Positions 10,398 through 22,369 of a DNA stretch of 64,000 bases are shown in pieces. Under the pieces are notes generated by a model. That model did not search any database and was not told the DNA's origin. It saw only the letters and a program-made list of their open reading frames with translations. Source of the stretch: Saturnia japonica (lineage: Eukaryota; Arthropoda; Insecta; Lepidoptera; Saturniidae); contig CM065328.1 of assembly GCA_033032175.1 (NCBI GenBank), positions 8,990,690-9,054,689 on the forward strand, given 5' to 3'. Each line of letters begins with the position of its first letter. Positions within the stretch are counted from its first letter, which is position 1. A program made the position numbers and the translations under genes.

Positions 10398-13300
10398 ATG
10401 CTGTGCTTTTTGTTTATTATTATGTGTTTTTCGGAAACAAATTCTGCGAGGATTCTAGGAATATTTCCGTTTCCTTCTGTAAGTCATCAAGTTGTGTTTA
10501 ATGCATACGTACAAGAGCTATTGAAACATGGACACGATCTTGTAGTTGTTACAACACACCCGACACAGTGTAAGGGTAAGTCTGTAAAAAATTTGACAGA
10601 AATTGACATCAGTGACCTTAAAACTGTTTTCGATATTAAATTGAGTCCTTCAAATAATCTTGCACGACGTGGTGTGATCAAAGATGCAGATACGTTATTC
10701 GAAGCTGATACATATGAAGGTTTAGCTTTTTTGATAGCCGAAGTATTTAAGAATCCTCAAGTAAAAAATATTATTGAAGATAAAAACCAACATTTTGATT
10801 TAATTGTCATAGAAGCGCTTATGAACTATCACTTAATATCTAGTAAATTTTTGAATGCACCTGTAATACTTATGTCCTCCTTATACGGTTTACCGGAGAG
10901 TTACGAGATTATGGGAGCTGCGAGTAGACATCCAGTGTTATATCCAAATTTGCTTAGACACAAATTCAGAGATCTTACAACTTGGGACACTATAAAAGAA
11001 TGTTATAATGAATATAAAATAATGAAAAAGTTTCAACGTGTTGAAGAGTTTGAAAATGCATTACTTAAACAAAATTTTGGCGCTGACGCTCCTACGGTAC
11101 AACAGCTAAAAAACAATGTAGCAATGTTGTTCTTAAATTCGCATCCATTGTTTGCTGATAATCGTCCTGTGCCGCCTGGAGTTGTTTTCTTAGGTGCACT
11201 TCATTTGAAACCAGTGAAGAAATTACCAGAGGTATTATATTTTATAATGACGTATTAATAAAAAGTAAAGAATTTTGATTTTATTTTTATTGTATTTTGT
11301 TGTTTAGGTGATTCGATTTGGTATTATGCATAGCATAATGCATATTGATAAAGTGTAATATTTTGTATATTATATATTATTACTTGAAAGAAAATTTTGC
11401 ATTAGCTACATAAAAATAAGATATTGATGGTTACATTTTAAACATTATATATACTAAGACAACATAACATACTCAATAGATGTATTATCTATATACTACG
11501 TAATCTATATAATACGTAAAGCAAATGCTTTGGATACCTTTTTAAGCGTATTGCGTGCACGGAAGACAGAGATTTGGCATGGTTTAAATTTATATTGAGG
11601 AGTGCAGAGAGCTAAAATATATCTATAATAATTGTTACTAATATATTAAATTGCCTAAACCGACAAGTGCCATTGAACTTAGACCCCCCAAAATATTGAT
11701 ATTGTCACTCTATGAAAAGTGACAGCAAGTGATGGAGAGAATACTCATTGTTTAGGTTAATGAATACTACAATTGTCAAATAGAAAATAGTCTATGTTAA
11801 AAAGACGCAGGTCGAATTTCGAGCTTAGAGCGTTGGCTAGTATATATTAAAGCATAAATTATACATCTAAAACACGGAGTTGGCTATTTAACTTTATATT
11901 ATAAAATAAAATTATAAGTATATGAATGAAAATAAAATTTATTTGGGAAGTTCTAGCAGCTATTTTTGTATTTGAAACCTAATTTAGGTTTTATTATATT
12001 TTATAAACTAAACTGGATTTTTTTAATTCACCTTATGATTGTGGTAGGTGATATTAAAGAAAACCTAATTAATACACTAGATATATTTAAGTTGTAAACA
12101 AGTTCCGTCATGACAACGATGACCACTTAAGGTTTGTCGATCTCTCAGTGGTGGCGGTTGTGTTTGGATTGTATAATTGTGCTTACCATCAGGGTCATAA
12201 CCGTTAATTTACCGAGATTTTATATAAAAAAGTTTTATGCAAGTTTTTTTTATAATAATAAAATTTGCATTACATCTGAGGTTGCTTTTCAGGATTTACA
12301 GTGTTATTTAGATAATTCAAGAAGAGGTGTGGTTTACGTCAGCTTCGGAAGTAGTGTTCGCCCCGAGCTCATGCATACAGATCTGCTAGGAGCTTTTCTT
12401 TCTGCATTCGAAGAACTACCTTATGACGTTTTATGGAAATACAGTGGAAATTTAAAGAACATGTCAAAGAACCTTAAAATTCAGAAGTGGTTTCCACAAA
12501 GAGACCTTCTTAGTGAGTAGTAATGTATGACGGAAAAAAATTGTTTACTTATTTTCAGTGATTACTTTAAAAAGTAAAAAAAAAAGAACATTTATTTGGA
12601 TTATTAAATTTAGTAAGATAGTGTTAAGCACCTTTATTACCAAGAGAAAATATAGCAAATTCTGATTTGATCTTCTTAAAAAAATATTGCTTGACAGGAG
12701 GCACAAGATATAATAGGAACATTATTTATTTATGTAAGCCATGGTGTGCATTATTTGCAGATAAATTGGTATCTGTACTGGTTCAAACACTTAACGCAAA
12801 TATCATAATTAACTATAATAAGTACAAACAAACGATGATTAAAAGTGTTTTATTGACCCATCATACAATATTAATCAACGTACTTTGTTTATATATAATT
12901 AAAAATGTATTATTTATCACCAACATTCAGTTTGTGCAATACTCGAATACTAGAAATTTAAAATTTTTAATTCAAAATGTACCTTAGGTAAATGATATAT
13001 CATTTTCCATTAAATATATTTAATGATAAAACTCAATGCATTCATGGCGTTCCAGCTCATCCAAATATAAAAGTGTTCATAACCCAAGGCGGGATGCAGT
13101 CTACTGACGAAGCCATCGACGCCGGTGTACCATTAATTGGAATACCGATACAAAGCGATCAATGGTTCAACACCAATAAATATGTTCAACTTGGTATTGG
13201 CGTGCAATTAGATGCTCTCACTCTGACAGCTAAGGATTTGAGTTCTGCTGTTTTAACTGTTATCAATGATGGAAGGTAAATAGTATCAATTTAATTAAAT

Positions 13301-14471
13301 TAATATAAAAAATGCTTTCATTGCAATTACAAATATTTTTATAATTTGTCTAAAAGATATTTAGCACACAAAATTTAATTTTTTAGTTTTCATAACCTTA
13401 TTACTGTATTAACAATAAGTGGGGGGGTGTATAGTGAACTGTATATTTTTGATAGATCACGTTAAACTAACTTTGAGGTGAAATATGGCGGAATTCTTCG
13501 TGCGTTTCGATGACTCTCATAATAAGGCAAAACCACTCACTTTGAACTCTCTTCTTTGGAGGATCTCCTGTGCTTTGACCTGCAATGTTTCAATTTCAAT
13601 TAATTGTAGGCTGCAGACACCTGTTGGTGGTTTATAATTTCTTTATCTCATTAGTAGAGACGGTTGCGTGCGCGGCGGATACTCACGGCGCTGAAAGACG
13701 TATTAACACTGCACCCCCGCATGGCGCGGGGTGCGGAGTCCAAGGCAATGAGCGATGCCTAAGGACGCGGAAGAGTTTCTGCCACCGATCATGAGATCAT
13801 CAAAATGCACGTTTAGGCGCAAACAATAAGTGTTAAAGAACTTTGAAAAGATGATAGCTTAGTGTTATACTTTTCGGACACCATATAAACCTGACCTTTC
13901 GGCAAAGGACAACAACATGATCAAAGCTTATCATAGTGGTAGGTCATCATTTTCTAATACTCGCATGCTAGTTACCATATTTATGTTGAAAATATGGAGC
14001 TATTGGTGTGTTTCAGCAGCTGCATCTGACAGTGATCGTAAATCATATTGTAATTGAATATCAGTTAAAATTTTGGTCATACCTACCTTTCATTATAAAT
14101 TCTCAGTATAACAAAATAAATTGAATTATAAGTAAATAGATTCATCGTTTTTAGCACTTTACAAATAAGTGCAACATGTATGCAATGTTATACTAAACGA
14201 CTTCTATTTACTTTTTTTAAGTTTCAAGAAAAACATCACACGTTTGAAGGATATAATAAACGATCAGCCGCAGCGTCCGCTAGAGCGCGCCGTGTGGTGG
14301 ACGGAGCACGTGTTGCGGCACGGCGGAGCACATCTGCGGGCGCCCGCAGCTAATATGTCCTGGACTGAATACTTAATGTTGGATATTTTTATTCCTTTAT
14401 TTTTAGCGTTATTGTGTTTATTATTACTAATTGTTATCTTAATATGTTTCATAATAACATACAATATATAG
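10398..14471 (+). CDS. UDP-glycosyltransferase (UGT), four exons
   Basis: Insect UGTs transfer sugar from UDP-glucose to small lipophilic compounds and act in the ER lumen. Exons are 10398-11231, 12293-12512, 13056-13275 and 14222-14471. Every intron has GT..AG ends, phases join cleanly and the total is 1524 nt (507 residues), normal for the family. The start ATG at 10398 opens a hydrophobic signal peptide (residues 1-17) followed by ARILGIFPFPSVSHQVVF, with His30 the likely catalytic base. The donor-binding signature spans exons 2-3: WFPQRDLL at 344-351, then HPNIKVFITQGG and, around 380, GVPLIGIPIQSDQW. A C-terminal membrane helix covers about 480-503. TAG at 14469 ends the protein almost directly after that helix; most UGTs have a lysine-rich cytosolic tail. 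The sequence resembles lepidopteran UGT33/UGT40-type enzymes, but I did not assign a subfamily. Confidence 0.93.
11505..11870 (+). repeat. Dispersed 360-bp repeat inside UGT intron 1
   Basis: The block shares long stretches with 27290-27610 (+) and with 38880-39215 and 44386-44721 (both minus). Common landmarks are aagcgtattgcgtgcacgg, gaggagtgcagagagctaaaa, agtgacagcaagtgatg and the end tcgaatttcga. No coding sequence or clear terminal repeats were found, so it is called a non-autonomous element of unknown class. Confidence 0.6.
13655..13805. other. GC-rich patch in UGT intron 3
   Basis: A GC-rich segment (ggttgcgtgcgcggcgg, then gcatggcgcggggtgcgg) stands out from the AT-rich intron. Neither strand gives a recognised domain. 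It could be part of an old insertion or a decayed exon of a neighbouring paralogue. Confidence 0.4.
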
Positions 14472-14572
14472 CCTTTTAGTAAGAAAAACAAAGGTTAAGA
14501 GAAGCTGATTTAAAACTCATGAGTCACACCAAAATTTTAGTGTGTATTCCTTTTTGGAAATTCTGTTATATA

Positions 14573-14578
14573 AATAAA
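14573..14578 (+). promoter_or_regulatory. Candidate UGT polyadenylation signal
   Basis: AATAAA lies about 100 bases after the UGT stop codon in an AT-rich 3' region, a normal distance for a poly-A signal. Given the base composition a chance match is possible. Confidence 0.45.
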
Positions 14579-14579
14579 T

Positions 14580-17500
14580 ATTAATTGTAAGCATCTTTAA
14601 TATGATTTATATAAAACTAGTGTTATTATTACGCCTAGTAAATACAATAATGATAGTTTGTAGATACAATAGTTAGATACTGTGTTTCAACTGACTATAA
14701 ATTTGATAGTTATGTAGAATCTCGTTATATATATATGCTTTCGACAAAACAAAATCAAAATATAATCTAGTGTTACTAGTAACATAGTGATATTAAAAGG
14801 CTCTCAACAGACTATATCAATTATTACAGTTGCTATTGTCTGATTAAATGAACTTATAAATAACCTTTATTTGTTTAGAAAATCACAGTCGTTTAGATGT
14901 CATATGATTATCACTTTACAAATTTGGTTGAGATTTTAGCCATGCAAAAGTTCGATCGAACATTCTTAATCTACTTACCTACTGTCTAAATGACCTCACA
15001 AATAAAGTTAAAATCGTAAATGGCGACATCGTAAATAATCTTATTTTTAACTTAATCGGAATTGCCAACACAGTCACAAGCACTTTTTTTATAAACATTT
15101 AAATTTGAAGCATCGTATTTCTCTATATTTGATTAAAAATGTACGACTTTTGCTATTCTAAGTCGCAGATGTTCAATATGAGTTGAAATGAAATTCCGAC
15201 GTCACCCGGCACTTTGACGTTCCGTACGTACGTGTACGTGCTTAGAATATTTAGTTTTGTAGAATGGATCTCTACACTTCACAGCTTCGGCTTTAATATT
15301 TAACATCAGAAAAGGTTACTTTTGTAACTTAAAACCACCGACCGATCAAGAGCTAATGGATTTTGGGAGTTTTCGGTTTACAAATTGAAAAATAGTTTCT
15401 ATCATCCCTTATTGTTACTTATTGTAGGTATAGTTTACTGTAGGTCACATAATAGGGTATGCATGTAATTTAGCAGCACAGATAGATATCATATTTATAT
15501 TATCAAAACGAGCAATTAGAGAAATTTACATCTTAACTTTACTTATCTAAGCTATATGTGTATCTTAATAATATGTATTTGCAAAAAATCGAGTAGATAT
15601 CCAAAAGATTCCAGATGACGCTACAACATCAGATCAAGGTTTTTTTATAGGTCAAATCTCGACTCAATCAGCTACATGGAAGATGCTCACAACTATTTAT
15701 CAACTAGAAAAGAACTAATAATCTTCAAAAGACCGAACAGATTTTCTTGAATATTACCTATGAACACTCTGGATTAAGTCATCCTTCAAATAAATATGAA
15801 AATAGATCATAATTCGGTTCAGCCATTTGTGAGCTACGATGCCACAGGCAGACACACGGGTACAGACAGACCCACGGGTACACAGCCACACAGATAAATA
15901 GATACACAGCCACGCGTGAGGGTTAAAAATTATCAGAAAAATCTGTCATTCCGTTTATTAAACTTGGTAAGACCAATAAACGTTTTTTTAAAGATGAATT
16001 GATGAACAATGAATGAAGATAAACATTAAGGGAATGATAGTGATTTCTGATAATGTAACCTTATTGGAAGACAATGACCATCATAATGATTTTTGTCTAT
16101 GATTGTATAAAAGTTTTAAGTCCATGGTTTTAAAACAGTTGATAAAGTGTGAATAAAAAATATGACCGATGGAGTCGTTTTATTGTAATAAAGAAACAGA
16201 ATGGTTTTACTAAAAATACATAACATAACTCTGAAGAGCAAAATTTTTGTAAAATGATGCATTCTACATTATGATGGCTTAGAGATGTATTTGAAAATTC
16301 AGGCACCGTATTGGTTAATTTAGTATGAAAATCAACCAACAATTATGTCTTGCTTTTGGTAAAGGAAACCATAATGATTAAATCAAAGCATGGTGGAAAT
16401 GGATTATTTTACTTGACTAGTTACCACCGTCCAATTGAAAATCGGTAGCCTATTATCTCTGTAGCCTATCATTTCAAATTATTTGGATATCTAAACTATT
16501 TTTTTAAGTAGCTTTATTTTCTCAATTATAATTGTAACATTTGAAATAGAAGAGAACAAAATGATACAGCACGTGTATTATGTGCTTTCATAAAACACAC
16601 AGCGTCGGTTGAAGAAGTTGTCTATGAAAACTCAAAATATTAAAGAAAACATACCTTGATTATCTATGGTTATCTCATTTAGTTTCCCAAATAGATCACC
16701 AGAAGGCGTTGCTATGTTAGGTCAAATAACGAGCGGGTTTAAACCTGCATAGCGGTTGTGAAAACTTTGTTGAAAACATCGAAGTTTGTCATTTATGAGT
16801 TTTTAAGTTTAAATGAGTATAAAATCGCGTGAAAACGACATTATGAAATGGAAATAATTAAAATTAATACAAAACTCCGATATGAGGCTTCTCCAGTTAT
16901 TTTATAGTTCAGTCTTCAGTTTATTTCAATAATTGACATTGGATATTTTTATGCCAATGTTATATTAACTTTTAAAAATAATTATTACAAATTTAACTGG
17001 AGTCTCACAAAATTTGTCTTATTTTTTCTTTTCTATCCTTTATAAAAACCAATCTTTACTATTTCATAGTCTATCGTATAATGACAATCTTCTCTCTGAT
17101 TGTTTTCAGATACTATTTTTTCTATTCATTATTTGAATTCTTTTAAAATTCAAAATAATTTGTACTCAAAATCGAACTATGTATCTCAAGGTTTTATTAA
17201 TTTGCATAAAACCTTGTTAAAGAAAAATATATTTTCCTAACTACGCATGTCCTAAAACTATTATAGTATTTGACATGTTTGTCAATCCTAAAATGTAAAC
17301 AAACATTGAATTATAATTAAATATGATAAAAATTATATAAAACATTCTTTAATAAACTAAAAGGATCGTACTATAAATGATATCTGAACGGACGAATATA
17401 TTAACCTAACCGATACCCTGGAAATTTAACAATAAACAATAAATTATATATACGAAAATAATACAGGAAATATAAGGTAAATAAGAGTATTAAGATATTA

Positions 17501-17814
17501 AGATAAATAGAAGCGGACCACATAGATCTAATATAACAAAGTGCTGCATTCAATCAACGAATGTTATAGGAATAATATCTTTATATTCTGCAAGGTCATA
17601 ATGATGATGACTTATCAACGTTATATAAGAAACTCCCATGCAAATTTTTTGCTTACAAACCCATCAATTTAAGTTATGCAAGTTCGATCAGTCAACCTTT
17701 AGAATTTTATTAAGTAGATGAGACAGTAAACCTTAAAGGCCCTAAAGTGAAGTCTTAAAATATACCTCTAGCTGGATCCACCTCTGCAATTCAGTGGTGT
17801 TCATGTTAAAATTA
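14580..17814. other. Intergenic AT-rich region with transposon scraps
   Basis: Nothing coding is supported here; the 70-codon minus frame at 16130-16342 has no recognised feature. At 15800-15925 the sequence carries the ttcggttcagccatttgtgag motif followed by repeated acagacacacgggtaca blocks, a tail seen in many lepidopteran transposon fragments. The rest shows no recognised repeat. Confidence 0.5.
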
Positions 17815-18114
17815 ATTTACATAGGCTACTTTCTACCATCACACCGCTCACCATCGGCAGGGAGTTCGTCCTCATACTCTGGAACTTAAATGATCACGAA
17901 AGTGGTTTCATAGGTGTTTCCTTCCTCAAACGCTCTGGATGTGGAATGAGTTCCGTGCTGAGGTTTTTCCATTGAAGTACAACATGGGATTTTTCAACAG
18001 GGGAATAAATAGGTTTTTAAAGGGTCGGCGACGCATACGTGATTATTCTGGTATTGCAAGCATCTATCAGGTAAACGACAAGCTTGTTTGCCGTCGTGGT
18101 ATAAAAAAAACTTA
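17815..18114 (+). pseudogene. LINE ORF2 C-terminus and 3' end
   Basis: The sequence decodes in pieces to WNEFRAEVFPLKYNMGFF and FLKGRRRIRDYSGIAS, the end of the reverse-transcriptase ORF of a common lepidopteran LINE. It is followed by a short 3' UTR and an A-run at 18106-18112. The upstream part is missing, as expected for a 5'-truncated LINE copy. A diverged relative lies on the minus strand at 36350-36490. Confidence 0.65.
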
Positions 18115-18410
18115 GTGAAATGAATGTGAATTAAATAAAAATCAGTTACGAACCTATTAAAGTGAACTCAAGAATCAATACCCTTTAGATGACTACATTC
18201 ACATCAGTTTCAATTCCAGTACTGTTTAAAATCAAGTAAGGTTATACCATAAGTATAAACAAGAACTATGTAGTATCGAAACTCAAGTCGAAATTCTGTT
18301 GGCAAACAGCAATAGGTGTGTTCCGCCAGCTGCACTTGAAATCCAGTCTTCCACTAGGCTTAGCATATTGGGCCCCATTGTCACTTAAAATCAGGACACA
18401 ACGCTAAATA

Positions 18411-19715
18411 TACAAGGTGTCCAGAAAGGGTATCGGGTATTTGTTTTCGCGCCATATTCGAAAAGGGGCGTCTAAAGGGTGCGGGGAGGGGTTCGTGGCG
18501 TCCGCCATTTTGTGGAGTTTTAGTCACGATGGAACAGTACTCGGGGACGCATCGCGCATTTTGCGTACGAGCGTATTATCGTAATGGTGATTCAATAGTG
18601 ACTGCTCAACGTCTCTATCGTGCGGAATATCGTACACGCCACGCGCCAAGTGACGATAGCATTAGGAAATGGATCAGGATGTTCGAGAATACAGGTGCGA
18701 CAGTTAAAATTCAAAACTCTGGTCGTCCTCGTTCAGTTCGCGATGAAGAAACAATTGAAGAAGTTGAGGCGTCGGTTCGTCAAAATCCGTCTTTATCCAT
18801 CCGAAAGCGAAGCCAAGCGTTGAACATCAAAAAATCTTCTTTACATTCGATTTTAAAGAAAGACTTACATCTAAAAGCCTATAAAATTCAATTGGTTCAA
18901 GAATTGAAGGATACGGACTATGCTAATCGACTGAATTTTGCGAACGAAATGCTGCAGCGATTTAACAACTTTAACAACATACTGTTCAGTGACGAAGCAA
19001 ATTTTCACCTGAATGGTCATGTTAATAAGCAGAATTGTCGGTACTGGGCAGTGGCGAATCCGAGACGAAAGCATGAACGACCCCTGCATAGCCCAAAGGT
19101 CGTTGTTTGGGCCGCTATGTCTGCTAAAGGCATAATTGGTCCTTATTTTCATGAAGATCAACGAGGCCGAGCAATTAATGTGAATAGTGACCGTTATTGC
19201 GATATGTTGCGAAATTTTTTGGTCCCAGAGTTGCAGGAGTTTGCAGGTTTCAACTCATGAACGTGGTTCCAGCAAGTTGGGGCCACTTGCCATACCTCAA
19301 ATGACTCAATGGAAGTTGTTAACGAATTATTCCCTAAAAAAGTCATTTCGCGAAGGGGTACCATCAACTGGCCTCCCAGAAGCCCCGACCTTAGCCCGCT
19401 TGACTATTTTGCATGGGGATACCTTAAAAGTAAGGTTTATCAAAACAATCCGACGAATCTAACCCAGTTAAAGCAAAACATCAGGTCAGAAATAGCAGCA
19501 ATATCGATAGCTGTGTCAACGTGTTATCGCCAATCTTCGTTTCCGTTTAGAAGAGTGCCAGAAACGTAACGGTCATCATTTGGATAACATCATCTTTTCC
19601 AAATAATTCTCCAATTCATATGCTAATAATAAACAATAAACTTTTTTATTGCATACAAATAATTTTTGTTTCATTGAACTTACAAATACCCGATACCCTT
19701 TCTGGACACCTTGTA
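18411..19715 (+). mobile_element. Complete DD41D mariner-like element (family I, copy 1)
   Basis: Perfect 34-bp terminal inverted repeats lie at 18411-18444 and 19682-19715, starting TACAAGGTGTCCAGAAAGGG. TA target duplications are at 18409-18410 and 19716-19717. The element is 1305 bp with one transposase frame on the plus strand. A second copy lacking the first 31 bp lies at 49196-50471. Confidence 0.97.
18529..19569 (+). pseudogene. DD41D transposase, inactivated copy 1
   Basis: The frame begins MEQYSGTHRAFCVRAYYRNG with an N-terminal helix-turn-helix region (about residues 15-110). Asp155 in ILFSDEANFH is the first catalytic residue. Codon 244 is TGA. The same frame continues, but the second catalytic Asp (codon 250, in the QQ-x-GATCH motif) is Val here. 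The third is the Asp of SPDLSPLDYF, 41 residues later in the intact frame, giving a DD41D spacing. Near the end a 2-bp deletion relative to the second copy (about 19509) shifts the frame and changes the C-terminus. Three independent lesions make this copy inactive. Confidence 0.93.
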
Positions 19716-19978
19716 TAACGACAAAAAAACTCCTTTATAATTGCGCAAATGCTGACAAATAAATACCTATATAGAGCGCGTCTCATCCCGAAAATTCTGA
19801 CATAACGAATAGGATTGTCACAATGATAAAATATAATTAATGTAATCAAAAATCATTTCACTGTTAATATGAGAAAATGTACCTACTATTATACGATTAC
19901 AAGGTTCACGAGTATCTAATGCAATGAATGAAAATTATGGGAAAAGAATTAAAAAAAAACCAGAGCACATAATTTCTT

Positions 19979-20235
19979 ACCCGACTGAAAAAAGGGAGAG
20001 ATATGTTTTTTTCGAGCGTACGCATGTATGTATGTCTATTTCTTTAGCACGCTCTGTAACCTAAACGGCCTGAATGATTTTAGCTTATGAGATGTCGTTA
20101 GATTCGTCTTTATCGTGGGAGTAACATAGGCTATATAATATTTAATAACGACATCTGGGAATAAAAAAAAGGTAAAATACAAAAATATGTTTTTCTTGTC
20201 TAGTATTTTTGTTGCATCGGCGTTTTTGTATTATG
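19979..20235 (+). repeat. Dispersed repeat starting cccgactg (copy 1)
   Basis: Copies at 31301-31555 and 31659-31860 share the layout: cccgactgaaaaa, a cgtatgtatgtatgtctatttctt segment, ctgtaacctaaacgg, then gatgtcgttagattcgtc and a final tttttgttgca. It is non-coding and its class is unknown. Confidence 0.6.
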
Positions 20236-21080
20236 AACAAAAATATATAGTATATATTTTTCTTATACGTAGTACGTAGCACGTTAGATGAATCAGCGCT
20301 GAGCCGTAAGCATTTAATTCGACCAATAGGCGTAGTTTCGCTACTACGTAGTTATTGTTTATAGTTATGGTTATAAACTATACAGTTTAATAGAAACTTA
20401 TTATAGTTCTGTAGCGTAATATCGTTGTAGGAAAACCATAGAATAAACAATCAATGTCAACTTCCAAAACGTAAAATATATAGAATACGACACTCTGAAA
20501 ATAGGAGGAAATCCCAACAACCGTAGGAAGTCGCAAGAATTCCGTTTCAACGACATCGGTTACGGAACCCTAAAAGGTTCAACAGCCGAACCCCAATTCA
20601 TACTCACAATTCTCTAGGAAATTTATTACTACCTCCATATTTTAGCGAATACGGTCGCACACGTTTGGCTTATCGGCGGATGCTTTCGAAACTCTAGTGA
20701 CTTGGGCTTCAACAAATCTGTTTTTAAATGCGCGCCTATTTTTGTGATCCTTTCGATTTGTGAACCCTTCCATAGTCTAGTCGGTTAATAAATTAGTTTC
20801 CAAAAAATTACATAAGAATTTTATAATAGGAATTCTAGTAATTAAACGTCCAACTACTGAAGTCAAGGATTTAATCGTTACGTTATCGTAAACCAAAGAC
20901 TGCTCATGACTGGACGTGAAGGAATCTAGCCCTAGTTGTGTTCAAAACATGAAAATGTCATGATTACTCAACTATTAATAGATTTAAATCATACTTCTGA
21001 TCTTAATTTGATCAATAAAACAAAAAAAATATAGACATGTCGATAGATTATTTTTTTCATAACACTTGTTAGAGACTAAA
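20236..21080. other. Intergenic region without recognised genes
   Basis: AT-rich DNA. The short inverted pair tacgtagtacgtagca (20267-20283) and gctactacgta (20339-20349) hints at an old MITE. A segment near 20560-20600 (cggttacggaaccctaaaag) resembles the recurrent repeat seen at 60825-61412. Confidence 0.4.
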
Positions 21081-21249
21081 TGTGCCTGTCCACTGAAGCG
21101 GAGCTGCGTAAATTTCGATCAATAGAATTGCATCTCTAGTAAATTTCGACCAATAGAACTGCGTCTTTAGATTTTTATGTAATTCTATTGTTCGAATTTT
21201 GCACAGCTCCGCTCCATTCTGCCTCAGTGGAAAAGCAGCCTTAGGCACA
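21081..21249. mobile_element. MITE-like element with imperfect terminal inverted repeats
   Basis: The left end tgtgcctgtccactgaagcg and the right end are imperfect inverted repeats; both carry gcggagctg and aattcgaacaatagaatt-type motifs in opposite orientation. Inside, an aaatttcgaccaatagaa motif is tandemly repeated. No coding capacity. Target duplication is not clear. Confidence 0.6.
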
Positions 21250-21389
21250 GTTATTTGATAATCTACGATTTAAAATGTTAACACATCACGACAAAAAGAA
21301 ATGTTCTTTTTCCCTCAATCCAATAATAAAATCCCATTTGCTGTTTAAAAACGCCTCTTCTCGACAGTAGATACGGTCTAAATCAAATG

Positions 21390-21446
21390 TATTGGAGATT
21401 TCAAATATCTAGAAATGTAGTTCTGTATTTTTTGACTACATGGACG
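21390..21446. repeat. Partial MITE end next to the short LTR element
   Basis: This 57-bp stretch matches the end of the MITE at 22370-22628 (agaaatgtagttctgtattt, then ctacatggacg) and stops exactly where the 5' LTR begins at 21447. Confidence 0.7.
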
Positions 21447-22360
21447 TGTGACGACATCTACATAGCGACATCTATCGAGCCACATAAGACGCATCCTACT
21501 ATCCTACATTGCGCTATAGAAATTAACTCAATCGTTGAGTATATATACAAGAACCCGATTACAACCGTTGGGCAGCTGCCCGCCAGACATAACACCCGTC
21601 TGGTCGGAGGATCCTCCCTTTGCAATAGTTCTTCTACACTGGTGACCCCGAGCATGAACGTCAGCGGAACATTCTTCGCAAAACTACGTCATCGTGACGT
21701 CATCATCACTTCCACAAGCTTTCGAGCAACGAGTCATACAGCCAGCCAGCATCCACGGCTACTACGGGTATCCTGACCACCAGCATACAGCGGACGCGCA
21801 TTCCTGGTCATCACCCACAACCTTCTCAGCGACCTTGGCACAGCACACTGCACTTCGGCCGGTCAGCAAGCAGAGATGCACTTCTCTCCTGGTCGACGCA
21901 GCAGCCAGTCACTACGCAGCACTGCAACACTCCAACTCACTGGAGCATTCTTGCAGCATCACTCCGACTCACTGGGGCATCACCCCGACTCACTGGGGGC
22001 ATCACCCCGACTCACTGGGGGCAACCCCCCGACTCACTGGCACATCACCGCAGACAGTTCCGACTCACCGTGAACTATGCGCCATCTGGTTCCGACAAAC
22101 TGGAACATTCCTCTGGCCCGGCAAGCATCACAAGATGTATGGACAACTCAACTTGCTATCGACCTCCGGTCTCGGAGGGGAGTGATGTGACGACATCTAC
22201 ATAGCGACATCTATCGAGCCACATAAGACGCATCCTACTATCCTACATTGCGCTATAGAAATTAACTCAATCGTTGAGTTTATATACAAGAACCCGACTA
22301 CAACCGTTGGGCAGCTGCCCGCCAGACATAACACCCGTCTGGTCGGAGGATCCTCCCTTT
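21447..22360 (+). mobile_element. Short non-autonomous LTR element (TRIM-like)
   Basis: Direct repeats are the 5' LTR at 21447-21638 (TGTGACGAC...TCTACA, 192 bp) and the 3' LTR at 22186-22360, which lacks the last 17 bases. Over the shared 175 bp only about two differences were seen, so it inserted recently. A primer-binding-like tggtgaccccga follows the 5' LTR. A purine tract, ggaggggag, sits just before the 3' LTR. The interior of about 550 bp has no protease or reverse transcriptase. A 163-codon frame (21694-22185) ends at the 3' LTR; its repeats are translated minisatellite. Confidence 0.85.
21955..22062 (+). repeat. 22-bp minisatellite inside the short LTR element
   Basis: About four tandem units of the form catcaccccgactcactggg lie between 21955 and 22045, with degenerate partial units either side. 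The repeat encodes different peptides in two frames, consistent with non-coding expansion. Confidence 0.85.
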
Positions 22361-22369
22361 ATCTATATT

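Noticed and set aside
10487..10681. 64-codon minus frame inside UGT exon 1
   Set aside because: Shadow of the UGT coding strand.
12667..12987. 106-codon frame between UGT exons 2 and 3
   Set aside because: It lies wholly in intron 2, is AT-rich and low complexity, and the flanking exons splice in frame without it.
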